Notes under the pieces: model-generated | Database searches by the model: none | What the model saw: only the letters and a program-made list of their open reading frames with translations | What the model was told of the DNA's origin: nothing | Shown here: positions 1 to 9,400 of the stretch, piece by piece | Position numbering within the stretch: position 1 is the stretch's first letter | How the letters are laid out: the number at the start of each line of letters is the position of its first letter | Program-made: the position numbers and the translations under genes | DNA from: Salipaludibacillus daqingensis | GTDB lineage: Bacteria > Bacillota > Bacilli > Bacillales > Salisediminibacteriaceae | Reading direction: 5' to 3' | NCBI RefSeq assembly: GCF_029891575.1 | Contig: NZ_JARZHF010000003.1 | Location: 372,001-436,000, forward strand | DNA length: 64,000 nt

Positions 1-623
1 CCTTGTCCTAACGGAATCGTATAGTACCCTTCAGGAACTTCCCCTTTCACGTTATAAAGCGTTTTGTCCTCGAAGAAAATGACCGGATCATCGTCTTCAA
101 TCGCTGCTAAAAGTAATCCTTTTGCGTCATATGGCGTAGAAGGAACAACAACTTTAATCCCTGGAATTGCGGTGAACATGCCGTAAAGACTTTGCGAGTG
201 CTGCGCCGCTGCTCTAAATCCTGCTCCGTGCATCGTCCGAATCGTTAGTGGCACTTTTGCTTTCCCGCCGAACATATAACGAAGTTTAGCACCTTGGTTC
301 ATTACTTCGTCCAAACAACTTCCAATAAAGTCGTTGAACATCAACTCCGCCACTGGACGCATGCCTGTGGCAGCAGTTGTAACCGCTGCTCCTATATAAC
401 CAGCTTCCGCAATCGGCGTATCAAGAATTCGATCGCGCCCAAACTCCTGAACAAGGCCTGATGTGACACCCATAACGCCGCCCCATGCTTCTTCGTCTTG
501 AAGGTGATCGACTTCCGCTCCACCAGCCACGTCTTCCCCCATCAAAATCACGTTCTCATCTTTACGCATAGCTAATTGCAACGCTTCATTGATCGCTTCT
601 GAAAAAGTAATCATTCTCGCCAT
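1..623 (-). CDS. acoB: Acetoin dehydrogenase E1 component, beta subunit (partial, 3' end outside window)
   Basis: This is the beta subunit of the thiamine-diphosphate-dependent E1 component that oxidatively cleaves acetoin. About 207 N-terminal residues are visible, starting MARMITFSEAINEALQ. They include the family stretch GEDVAGGAEV and the alpha/beta interface region around PIAEAGYIGAA and MRPVAELMFNDF. The family is usually about 330-340 residues, so over a third lies beyond the window edge. The ATG shares one base with the acoA stop (TAATG), so the two subunits are translationally coupled. In Bacillus the E2 and E3 genes (acoC, acoL) usually follow; they would be outside the window. The pyruvate dehydrogenase beta subunit is similar, but the adjacent acoR-type activator and sigma-54 promoter favour acetoin as substrate. 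Confidence 0.9.
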   Translation of the reverse strand, partial: MARMITFSEAINEALQLAMRKDENVILMGEDVAGGAEVDHLQDEEAWGGVMGVTSGLVQEFGRDRILDTPIAEAGYIGAAVTTAATGMRPVAELMFNDFIGSCLDEVMNQGAKLRYMFGGKAKVPLTIRTMHGAGFRAAAQHSQSLYGMFTAIPGIKVVVPSTPYDAKGLLLAAIEDDDPVIFFEDKTLYNVKGEVPEGYYTIPLGQ

Positions 624-1639
624 TATTGTTCACCTCTTTCCTGAGTTTGGTACGAAACGTATACGTCCTTCGTCAAATCGTCCGCTGTTGGCAATGGACT
701 TTCTTCTGCAAATTTCACGGAATGTTCCACCGCTTCCTTTACAGAACGTTCCATTTCATCCAAATCTGCTTCTGAAACCAACTCTTGCTCGATCAAATAG
801 TCACGGAATTTTTTGAGGGCATCCAATTCCTCCACGTGACTCTTTTTATCTTCCGCAGTTTTATATTTTTGTGCATCCCCTTCAAAGTGACCATAGTTAC
901 GATACGTTTTACACTCAATTAACGATGGTCCTTCTCCTTTACGAGCCCTCTCAACCGCTCTCTGGGCTGCATCGTAAACAGCTGTGACATCTTTCCCGTC
1001 GACAACTTCTCCTGGAATGTTATATCCTTTCGCACGATCTGCAATATTCGTACAGCTTGATGCATATTCAAACGGCGTTGCTTCCGCGTAACCATTGTTT
1101 TCAGCAACAAACACAACTGGCAAGTCCCAAATTGCTGCGAGGTTAATCCCTTCATGGAACGTTCCGTGATTTCCCGCTCCGTCCCCAAAGAAACAGACAG
1201 CAACAGCACCAGTTTTCTTCAACTTCGCCGTTAACCCTGCCCCTGCTGCAAGTGGGAATCCACCACCGACAATACCGTTCGCGCCGAGCATCCCTTTCTC
1301 CACGTCCGCAATATGCATCGAACCACCTTTGCCGTTACACAAACCTGTCGCTTTCCCATAGAGTTCCGCCATCATACCGTCCAGCTCACAGCCTTTAGCA
1401 ATACAGTGTCCATGTCCCCTATGTGTACTCGTAATACTGTCCTTATCATCTAAATGAGCACACACACCAACAGCTACCGCTTCTTCCCCGGCATATAAGT
1501 GAATAAATCCTGGCAAAAGACCTTGTCCAAACAAATCATGCACACGATCCTCGAACACCCGAATCTCACACATCTTCTGGTACATCCATTTCGCTTTTTC
1601 GGTTGTAATCCCTTGCACCATTTCTTCAGATACTTTCAT
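623..1639 (-). CDS. acoA: Acetoin dehydrogenase E1 component, alpha subunit
   Basis: This is the thiamine-diphosphate-binding alpha subunit of the cytosolic acetoin dehydrogenase complex. The 338 residues are full length for the family. The ThDP/Mg motif appears as GDGAGNHGTFHEGINLAA around residues 150-170, ending in AENNGYAEATP. The glycine-rich GANGIVGGGFPLAAGAGL precedes it, and TSTHRGHGHCIAKG carries the conserved His-rich active-site segment. The start is supported by AAAGGAGG about 8 bases upstream. It overlaps acoB by one base. A sigma-54 promoter and a cre-like site lie just upstream, so expression should need AcoR and be low when glucose is present. The E1-alpha of pyruvate dehydrogenase is the main alternative; context argues against it. 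Confidence 0.93.
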   Translation of the reverse strand: MKVSEEMVQGITTEKAKWMYQKMCEIRVFEDRVHDLFGQGLLPGFIHLYAGEEAVAVGVCAHLDDKDSITSTHRGHGHCIAKGCELDGMMAELYGKATGLCNGKGGSMHIADVEKGMLGANGIVGGGFPLAAGAGLTAKLKKTGAVAVCFFGDGAGNHGTFHEGINLAAIWDLPVVFVAENNGYAEATPFEYASSCTNIADRAKGYNIPGEVVDGKDVTAVYDAAQRAVERARKGEGPSLIECKTYRNYGHFEGDAQKYKTAEDKKSHVEELDALKKFRDYLIEQELVSEADLDEMERSVKEAVEHSVKFAEESPLPTADDLTKDVYVSYQTQERGEQ

Positions 1640-1722
1640 TGTTAGATTCCTCCTTTATAAGTTTTTGAAGAGACTTCCCCCGCGCTTGCCACCTCCTTCA
1701 TATCTTTACTACTTAACTACTA

Positions 1723-1738
1723 TGCAACATCCATGCCA
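1723..1738 (-). promoter_or_regulatory. Sigma-54 (SigL) -24/-12 promoter of acoAB
   Basis: Read on the minus strand the sequence is TGGCAT-GGATG-TTGCA, a near-perfect match to the TGGCAC-N5-TTGCW consensus with the invariant GG and GC correctly spaced. It lies about 85 bases upstream of the acoA start codon and downstream of acoR, whose product has the GAFTGA loop needed to activate sigma-54 polymerase. The Bacillus subtilis aco operon is known to be SigL-dependent. Confidence 0.88.
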
Positions 1739-1742
1739 ACTA

Positions 1743-1756
1743 AGTAAGCGCTTACA
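1743..1756 (-). promoter_or_regulatory. cre-like site (CcpA) upstream of the acoA promoter
   Basis: On the minus strand this reads TGTAAGCGCTTACT, containing the perfect 12-base palindrome GTAAGCGCTTAC. It differs from the cre consensus TGWAANCGNTNWCA only at the last base. It sits immediately upstream of the -24 element, so bound CcpA could block contact between AcoR and polymerase. Catabolite repression is inferred from position. Confidence 0.65.
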
Positions 1757-1784
1757 CCATTGATGTGCAACGATATCTCTTCAT

Positions 1785-1825
1785 AAAAAAATGAGACAAA
1801 ACGGGAGCCTGTCCCAATTTGTCTC
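1785..1825 (-). terminator. Rho-independent terminator of acoR
   Basis: On the minus strand, just after the acoR stop, GAGACAAA pairs with TTTGTCTC, GGGA pairs with TCCC inside it, and a run of seven T follows. The GAGACA arms, with another GAGACG upstream, could also serve as activator-binding repeats for AcoR, since they lie 50-100 bases upstream of the sigma-54 promoter. Confidence 0.8.
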
Positions 1826-1840
1826 AAATCGTCTCATTAA

Positions 1841-3700
1841 TTATAGCTGGTACTTTTTCAACTTCCGATAAAACGTACTTCTCGGCATCGCCAACTTCTC
1901 AATCGCCTCTTGCACCCTCCCATTTGCTTCTTCTAACGCCTTTTGAATTTCTTTTTTCTCCATTTCTTCCCGAAACGTCAATAGCGTATCCGACACTTGC
2001 AAACGACCAATGCTCTTAAGTTCACACCCTTGTTGCTGAAAAATCCAGTTTCGTAGCTCCTCTATGGAAGGTAATTCCTCACCATAAGAAACCCGGATCC
2101 TGTCCAAGCTGTTAAAGAGTTGACGAATGTTTCCTGGCCAAGAGAAACTCATAAACGCATCAATCATCCCTTTCGACCAATGGACGTTCCAATGATGACG
2201 ATCACAATACCAATGAATAAAGTGACCAATGTCTTCTTTTCTCTCCCGTAACGAAGGGAGTTTAATCGGATATACATACAGTCGATAATAAAAGTCTTCT
2301 CGAATCATTCCTGCTTGCATCATCGCCGTTAAATCTTGATTTGTCGCCGTAATGAGTCGGAAATTAAGCTGCGTTTCTTTCATTCCTCCTAATGCTGTCA
2401 CGCGCTGATCTTCTAGTACTTTCAATAGGGCCACTTGCATCGAATGAGAGATTTCACCTATTTCATCTAAGAATAACGTTCCCCCATCTGCTTGGGCCAA
2501 CTTTCCTTTATAGCCTGTTTTTCCTGCCCCAGTGAACGCCCCCGGTACATAACCAAACAACTCACTTTCCAATAAGCTTGCGGGAACCGCACCACAGTTT
2601 AGCTCTACAAAAGGACCCTTTTGTCGTGAGCTATTTTCATGAATGGCCTTCGCAAATAATTCTTTTCCCGTACCAGTCTCCCCAGTAAGATGAACAGGGA
2701 TATCAGTCTCCGCTACTTGTTCCGCCTGCCTTAACACGGAACGAAAGCGACCACTGACTCCCGTCACACCATGGAAAACAAACGGAGCTTTATCTGGTAA
2801 GCTAAGGTTCACTTGCATTCCCCTCGATTTTTCAGTGAGACAAAGCTGATATCCGATCAACCGACCTGATTTTTCGGAAAACACTGGCAACTTCATCGTA
2901 ATCGTATAACCCATCTCTTTTAGTTCGGCTTTAATTAATTTTTTCGAAAGGGATGATGTTAAACGTTTTAAACTCGGATGAACGTACAGTAACGCATCTT
3001 TTCGATTGCATAGAACAAAAGGAGGCACGCTTCCTTCTGATCGCTGTGCCACTTCTAACAATTCTTCGTCCTCTTCTTTCATTCTATACTGCCATTCATG
3101 TTCTATCGCATAAGCCGAAGCCACCACAGCTCCTAACGTATGCTCGTGATCACATGTGCCGATCCTACTAGATAGATCTAATACTCCTAACAGTGTTCCA
3201 TCAGCATCTTTGATAGGTGCGGCAGAACAAACCCAGTTCTGTGAAGCAATCGAATAATGTTCCGCACCAACGACCGTAATAGCCTCTTGATTTCTTAACG
3301 CCGTTCCAATTGCATTTGTGCCAACTAAATCTTCCGTCCATTTCACACCTTCGACAAAATTAATGTCCTGAGCGTATTTCAACGCATCGGACCCGCCAAT
3401 GACTTTAAGGACATAACCTTCTGGATCGATCAGAAGCAAAATCGACTTCGTATGTTTAAATAGATTGTGCAAATTATTTAAAAACGGAAGCGATACTTCG
3501 AGCAATTGGGCATTCACTCTCTGTCGTTCTTTTAACGCATCGAGACTCAGTAACTGAACCCCTTTTCCGTCAAAGGGGTTCACCCCAGAACTTTTGCAAA
3601 AATACCATGACTCCATGATCCGCCTGTTGATCCGTGCTGAATCTAACGCTCCATCCTCTACAAAGCGCCGCCAAACTTGCTTTTTCATCGTCTCTTCCAT
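1841..3700 (-). CDS. acoR: Sigma-54-dependent transcriptional activator of acetoin catabolism
   Basis: This enhancer-binding protein (619 residues) would sense a signal through an N-terminal GAF-type region (about 60-210) and use ATP to remodel sigma-54 polymerase. The AAA+ domain has Walker A GETGTGKELFAKAIH (about 345), the sigma-54 contact loop GAFTGA (about 388), Walker B GGTLFLDEIGE (about 410) and an arginine-finger region SLRERKEDI. A Fis-type helix-turn-helix ends the protein (EANGRVQEAIEKLAM, RSTFYRKLKKYQL). It sits directly upstream of acoAB in the same orientation but is separated by its own terminator and the acoA promoter. The first ATG has GGGGTG nearby; an internal ATG four codons later is an alternative start. 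The neighbouring genes make the AcoR assignment strong. Confidence 0.9.
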   Translation of the reverse strand: MEETMKKQVWRRFVEDGALDSARINRRIMESWYFCKSSGVNPFDGKGVQLLSLDALKERQRVNAQLLEVSLPFLNNLHNLFKHTKSILLLIDPEGYVLKVIGGSDALKYAQDINFVEGVKWTEDLVGTNAIGTALRNQEAITVVGAEHYSIASQNWVCSAAPIKDADGTLLGVLDLSSRIGTCDHEHTLGAVVASAYAIEHEWQYRMKEEDEELLEVAQRSEGSVPPFVLCNRKDALLYVHPSLKRLTSSLSKKLIKAELKEMGYTITMKLPVFSEKSGRLIGYQLCLTEKSRGMQVNLSLPDKAPFVFHGVTGVSGRFRSVLRQAEQVAETDIPVHLTGETGTGKELFAKAIHENSSRQKGPFVELNCGAVPASLLESELFGYVPGAFTGAGKTGYKGKLAQADGGTLFLDEIGEISHSMQVALLKVLEDQRVTALGGMKETQLNFRLITATNQDLTAMMQAGMIREDFYYRLYVYPIKLPSLRERKEDIGHFIHWYCDRHHWNVHWSKGMIDAFMSFSWPGNIRQLFNSLDRIRVSYGEELPSIEELRNWIFQQQGCELKSIGRLQVSDTLLTFREEMEKKEIQKALEEANGRVQEAIEKLAMPRSTFYRKLKKYQL

Positions 3701-4006
3701 TTTTCACACCCCACATGACATAATCAAAAATAATGGCTGATTCGACACGACTATCATCAATTAGTGAGCCTAATGAATAGCTTTATCCTTTGGGGAAATG
3801 CACGAATACTTTTAAAATATCACATATAATTTTACCGCCTGCTTGTCTATCTTTTCATTATACTACGTCTAACTAAAATTATATGCGAAAATTCTGAAAA
3901 TAAACTGAATTTTTTATTGGATGGTCGGAGGAACCCATCAACACTCTGCTTTTTCACTAAAAAAGAAAGAACTTTGTCGAAAAAAATCAGATTTTTATTT
4001 TCTGCA

Positions 4007-4015
4007 TGGTATAAT
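4007..4015 (+). promoter_or_regulatory. Extended -10 promoter of the histidine kinase gene
   Basis: TGG followed by a perfect TATAAT gives an extended -10 element. It lies about 25 bases before the ATG, with AAAAGGAGGGG as the ribosome binding site in between. No good -35 hexamer is present at 17 bases, as is common for TGn promoters. The rest of the 338-base gap between acoR and this gene shows nothing else I can name. Confidence 0.6.
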
Positions 4016-4038
4016 TAGCCTAAAAAAGGAGGGGCAAT

Positions 4039-6099
4039 ATGAGGAATAAATATCAAATTAACATCAAAACTTTATACCTAATTTTTCTATTGATTCCTTT
4101 CATAACTGCTTGCGCCCCTGACGAACTCCAACTACCTTATGCAACGAGTGGGATTGTCAATATAGATGAGCCGATTGATGAAGGAATAGAACTGGATGGA
4201 GAATGGCAATTTCATTGGAAAGAGTTATTGACTCCAGAAGATATCGATAAAGATTCAACAAGTAGCGCTCAAATTGTCCCGGTTCCTAGTGATTGGTATT
4301 CTTACGATCTCCCAACTGAAACCATTTCCAGACAAGGATATGGGACATTTCACTTAGAAGTAAATATCCTTCCAGAAGATATTGGAAAAGTTCATTCTCT
4401 TTACATACCTAGTGTCGCTTCCTCTTACGAACTTTGGATAAACGGAGAATCATTGGCGACTAGTGGAACAGTAGGAAAAAACATAGAAAACAGTGAACCA
4501 GATAACATCCCACAAGTAGTTAATTTTTATGCGGATAGAGAAAGGATCGATATTGTTTTACAAATATCCAATTTTCATCAGAGAAAAGCAGGAATTTATG
4601 ATTCGATCCTTTTAGGAAACCCAGACACCCTTTATAAATTTCACGAAACGTCGATCATCTACAGAGCTATCATCGTTGCAAGTTTATTTGCACTAGGCTT
4701 ATATTATTTTTCCTTATTTTCAATTCGACGTAAAGACTGGCGTTCCTTTTTTTTCTCTGCAACATGTTTAGCAATCGCTACGAGAGCCGTTACAATCGAA
4801 GAAGGATTGGCGCAATATTTGTTACCATCAATGAGTTGGGAAGTCATGGTTAAATTCGAATATCTAGGTGCTTCGCTAGGTACGATGTTTTTTGCAATGT
4901 TCGCCTACACACAATTTAAAAGAGTAATGAACAAACTTATTCGCAACATTATCGTTGGATCATTCGCTATTTTCAGTTTGTTCGTCATTGTGACACCCGC
5001 TTATATCTATACCTTAACAATGACGCCTTTTCAAATTATCATCTTTCTTAGTTTTCTGTATTTCGTTTATGTTTATATCCTTGCTTTCATTCAAAAACCT
5101 AACGGAATGAAATTAAGTTTAGCTGCGATGATTTTCTTTTGGCTAACTATCTTTAATGATATTTTATACTTTAATAATCTCATTCAAACAGCCGAACTAA
5201 CTTCCGTTGGGATGCTATTGTTTCTCGTTTCCCAATCGTATAATCTTTCGCGAAACCACGCCCGCTCCTACGAGCATATTGAAGGATTATCTAAACGGTT
5301 AAGTGATCTCAACGAAACGTTAGAACATCAAGTTGAAGAAAGAACGGCCGAGTTACAAACATCCAATCTAAAATTATCTGAAACCAATACAGAACTTCAA
5401 GAAGCTCACGAATCGCAAAAAAGATTGTTAAGCAACGTGTCTCATGAGCTAGGAACACCACTTACTACGATGAAAGGTTACATTCAAGGTATGACTGAAG
5501 GTGTTATTCCTCTTAATGAAAAATACATGCAAATCATCAACCAAAAAGTCATTTATTTAACAAAGATTTTTAATGACTTAGATTCGCTATCGAGAATAAA
5601 CACAAACGATATGGCATTTCATTTGAAACTGTCAGACGCCCGTCATTTCTGGTACTCTCTTTTCAAAAACTACCGTAACGATTTCACGAAAGATAGCGTG
5701 TGCTTTTCCTATGAAGATCACATTCCTGAAGATAGACAGCTTACTATCCTTATTGATCCATATCGAATGGAGCAAGTGTTTGTCAATCTAGTCACCAATG
5801 CAAGAAAAGCATTGCAAGGGGGGAGCGGAAAAATTACTATCCACCTTGATATTAATAAACATAATGAATTGCTCGTTCAATTTATCGATACAGGTATCGG
5901 AATCGATGAACAAGAAGCTAGTCATCTATTTGAACGTTTTTACCGAAGTAACGAGGCAAAATATACAACGGAAGGTGCTGGTTTAGGTTTATCGATAGCA
6001 AAAGAAATTGTTCAACGTCATAATGGCACAATAGGTGTTCACCCCAATATTGGCCAGGGATCAACATTTTTTATTACGTTGCCATTGAAAGAAAACTAG
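4039..6099 (+). CDS. Membrane sensor histidine kinase with 7TM-DISM architecture (orphan)
   Basis: This is a 686-residue two-component sensor. Residues 8-30 form a hydrophobic signal ending in a lipobox-like ITAC, so the N-terminus may be a lipidated anchor. Residues 35-200 form an extracellular beta-rich domain of the 7TMR-DISM kind (LDGEWQFHWKE, WYSYDLP, ELWINGE). About seven membrane helices follow (205-400), then a coiled coil (about 415-460). The H-box is SNVSHELGTPLTTMKGYI with His near 470 (SHELGTP instead of the usual SHELRTP), then the N-box NLVTNARKAL, the G1 box DTGIGID and the G2 box GAGLGLSIAKEI. No response regulator gene is adjacent, so the partner is unknown. DISM receptors are thought to bind carbohydrates or similar ligands, and the amylopullulanase is the next gene, but a link is only a guess. 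Confidence 0.88.
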   Translation: MRNKYQINIKTLYLIFLLIPFITACAPDELQLPYATSGIVNIDEPIDEGIELDGEWQFHWKELLTPEDIDKDSTSSAQIVPVPSDWYSYDLPTETISRQGYGTFHLEVNILPEDIGKVHSLYIPSVASSYELWINGESLATSGTVGKNIENSEPDNIPQVVNFYADRERIDIVLQISNFHQRKAGIYDSILLGNPDTLYKFHETSIIYRAIIVASLFALGLYYFSLFSIRRKDWRSFFFSATCLAIATRAVTIEEGLAQYLLPSMSWEVMVKFEYLGASLGTMFFAMFAYTQFKRVMNKLIRNIIVGSFAIFSLFVIVTPAYIYTLTMTPFQIIIFLSFLYFVYVYILAFIQKPNGMKLSLAAMIFFWLTIFNDILYFNNLIQTAELTSVGMLLFLVSQSYNLSRNHARSYEHIEGLSKRLSDLNETLEHQVEERTAELQTSNLKLSETNTELQEAHESQKRLLSNVSHELGTPLTTMKGYIQGMTEGVIPLNEKYMQIINQKVIYLTKIFNDLDSLSRINTNDMAFHLKLSDARHFWYSLFKNYRNDFTKDSVCFSYEDHIPEDRQLTILIDPYRMEQVFVNLVTNARKALQGGSGKITIHLDINKHNELLVQFIDTGIGIDEQEASHLFERFYRSNEAKYTTEGAGLGLSIAKEIVQRHNGTIGVHPNIGQGSTFFITLPLKEN

Positions 6100-6102
6100 C
6101 TA

Positions 6103-6136
6103 ACAAGACCTCCGAATCGATATTCGGAGGTCTTGT
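6103..6136 (+). terminator. Terminator after the histidine kinase
   Basis: A 15-base perfect stem (ACAAGACCTCCGAAT with its complement, loop CGAT) starts three bases after the stop codon. The following GTTATTTA is only moderately T-rich. Confidence 0.75.
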
Positions 6137-6197
6137 GTTATTTATGAAATCGTGGGATTCTATTTTTCACCTTCATTTTCTAGCCCTTAACTACTCG

Positions 6198-6268
6198 CTT
6201 GTTGCACTCGTTCCCAATTTTGTGGCGGTCACGCTCAAACTTGTGGCACTAATCCCCATTTTATTACC
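6198..6268. repeat. Intergenic repeat of the TTGTGGCAC family, member 1
   Basis: Two degenerate tandem units are present, one beginning CTTGTTGCACTCGTTCCCA and the next CTTGTGGCACTAATCCCCA, separated by TTTGTGGCGGTCACGCTCAA. Related units lie at about 20192-20260, 29741-29830 and 32901-32945, always between genes. No open reading frame or clear hairpin accounts for them. This is the main content of the 325-base gap between the kinase and the amylopullulanase. Confidence 0.6.
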
Positions 6269-6372
6269 AAATTCTTCTGAAAACAGATCAACAAACAACA
6301 AGGAGTAACTTAAAATAAACATTACGTAAATAAATTCCCAGGTTAGACCGATTCACTACTCCTTCCTTCAAT

Positions 6373-6414
6373 AAAAAACGCAGCTCAGGTCTCCTCGAAG
6401 GAGACCGAACTGCG
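6373..6414 (-). terminator. Terminator of the amylopullulanase gene
   Basis: On the minus strand, ten bases after the stop codon, a long stem (CGCAG outer pairs, GGTCTCC inner pairs, TTCG loop) is followed by six T. Confidence 0.85.
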
Positions 6415-6424
6415 GCTTAATTAG

Positions 6425-9400
6425 TTATTCTTTTTCATTTTCCAATTGTTCCATAATTATCTCTGCATGCTGTTCTAGAGATTCTTTTGCTTCATCCTCA
6501 ATGTGACGGGCGTTAGGGCCCCGATTCAAATGTTTCATGAAGTTTTCCATAAATTTCACTGCTTGCAAGTGACGACCGTTGTTTTCATGGTGCTTCGCTT
6601 GTCTCACTGTGTTGCTTAATTGATTAACAAGTGGTCCGCGAATATCACCAGATTCAACGTAATCGCTCATGACCTCATCTAAATCAGCTAACATGTCTGC
6701 TGCCGTTTGAGGCTCTTCTGGAATATCTTCTTCCCCACCGACTTTTACAACAACGGCAGTTAATGGATCAAGGGAGATATGATCAGCAGAAAGCTCAAAT
6801 CCAGTTGGATCGGCAACTTCTACAGTTCCTGATTCATTGCCGTCAACCACAACGACTCCTTCAGTTAAATCGATATCTTCCAATGTTAACGTTCGTTCTT
6901 GATTATCAGTATTCACAAACACAAAGTACTCTCCTGTGTCATCTGTAGATTCTGCTCGATAACCAATAATCAAATCTTGATCGTTGATTTCAGGAGCTTC
7001 GATCATGGACACTCTTTCCGCAATCTCATCCATCGTACCTAATCGGAAAGCGTCAGAAGATCGGCGTAATTCAATCAATCCTGTCGTGTATTCACGTGTC
7101 TGGTTATTGATTGGATAAGCTTCTGCGTCTGTCGCCTTGTCCCACTCGATCATATTGATCGCATCTGTTGAATCATAGGAATCGTGAATGAAATATGGAT
7201 ATTCAAATGGCGTACCATCTTCACTTTCCATATATGTTGACTTGTATGGTGCTTCGTCTGTTTCTGCGCGGAACTGTTTCGTACGCCCAAATTCTTGTCC
7301 AGCATGGATGAACGATGTTCCTTGCGATGTTAACACCATCAAGTTTCCTAAGCGAATACGTTGGTGAATTTCTTCTTGGTTGTGCTCAGGATCTTTTTTG
7401 ATCGATTGGGCAATCACATCATGCAACGTCAAGTTATCGTGTGCTGCGATATATGGCACCACATCACCTGGATTTGTTGCTGTGAAATTGTGTGGATTTG
7501 CCGTTACATTATCGAAAATTTGCTTAATGTCACGAGCCCCACCTGTAAGGAATCGAGGTTGACCTTCGCTACCAAAACCTGATTTCAGTTCATTTCTAAA
7601 CTCATCAGAGAAAGAACCAACTGATTCTGTAAACTCCATCCAATCTTGATCGGCAGGCATGACATCGCCACCATTTTCATCACCAACAAACGTTCTCCAA
7701 CCTTCGCCAATCATGACGATATCTGGATTTGCTTCTTTCGCTTTGTCATAGGCAATCTGAATGCTTTCTGCATCATGGTCGCCCATCATATCAAATCGGA
7801 AGCCATCGACTTTGTATTCTTCGACCCAATGCATGATCGAATCAACAAGGATTCGTCGTGACATCTCATGTGTTGTTCCTAGGCGTCCGCCACCAAAACT
7901 CGTTCGGGACGTGCCATCAGCGTCCATGAAATGATAGTACTCTGGCTCAAGATTTTCAAAAATTTCAACTCGTGCCGTATGGTTATAAACCACATCAAGA
8001 ACCACACCCATACCACGGTCATGAATTTCATCAATTAACAATTTAAATTCTTCAATTCGTTTCTCTGCATCATCCGGATCTTCTGAATACATACCCGTTA
8101 GAGAGAAGTAACTATGTGGGTCATAGCCCCAGTTATAATTGTTTTGCGTTGAAGAATAATCTAGCATTCTCTCATCATTGTTAAACTCATCAGCGAAGAA
8201 GTAACTCATTACTGGAAGAAGTTGTACGTGCGTGACGCCCAAATCTTCAATGTAATCGAGTTTTTCAACAAACGATGCAAAGGTACCAAACTGTGCTTCT
8301 AATTCATCATCGATGTCTGGGTCTGAAGTGAAATCACGTACATGAATTTCGTAAATGATCGCATCTTCTCGCTTTTCAAAGCCATCGATTTCAGCAAATT
8401 CCAGCTCTGGACCAATGGATGATATATCCACAATTGCAGCTTTACCAATTGGCACTTCATCAACGTTTCCACTGTCCCATGTTGCCATTGACGATGCGTA
8501 AGGATCTAGCGCAAGCACAGATTCCCCGTCGCGTTCAATGTCATAGTGATAGTAAAATCCATTAAGGTCCGCGACTCCTGTGTTCTCTTCATCCAGTGTC
8601 ACTTCCCAAACGCCACGATCGCCTCGCTCCATGTCCACATCATCTGTGACAATGGAATACTGATCATCAGCGTCATATAAGACAATCGATACGTTGTCCG
8701 CACTAGGAGACCATACTTTCAACGTCGCCGATCCGTCCTCATGAAGATCAGCACCTAAATCTCCATCGTATGCGTACATTTCATCTTTCAAACGCCATCC
8801 AATCGCCGCCTGAATAGATTTATCCATAAACGATACAGTGAACGGAGCACGGTCTAAATCAAACGTACCATACACATTAACCGTTCTGTCGTCTTCGTTT
8901 TTCTCGACACGATCAACATTAATCTCGTTTCCGTCTCTATCTGTGATTTCTAACCCTTCCATTAACTCTTCTTCGGAAAAATCAGTTGTTGATGAAAAAC
9001 GTAATTCAATTAATTCATCAGACAGAACCTCTCCATGCTCTAAGCCTTCTTCAAACACATAGTAAGGGTTCGTATAAACCGTCTCATCTCCTTCACGAAG
9101 GAAAATATGGTTATGGTTATTTAGATCAGAGAAAGACATATCACCTGTTTGATCTCCCGTCTCCATGTTGAGAATCAAGAAATTGATTTGACCTGCATCT
9201 TCTTGAAGATCAAGGTCAAAGTAAGCTCCATGTTTTCCAACATTATCATTAGAAAATGGATGCGCGCCATCAGGCCAGCCATCTGTCGGCTCTAATACGT
9301 CGCCCCATGTCCATAATCCCCAAGGTTCATAAGCTCCATCTTCTCGATCATAGTGAACGCGAACCGTATTTTCTGGAAGATCCACCGGCTCATATAAGAA

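Noticed and set aside
7361-7582. Several open frames of 60-100 residues on the strand opposite the amylopullulanase
   Set aside because: They are shadows of a long biased coding sequence; none has initiation signals or family resemblance.
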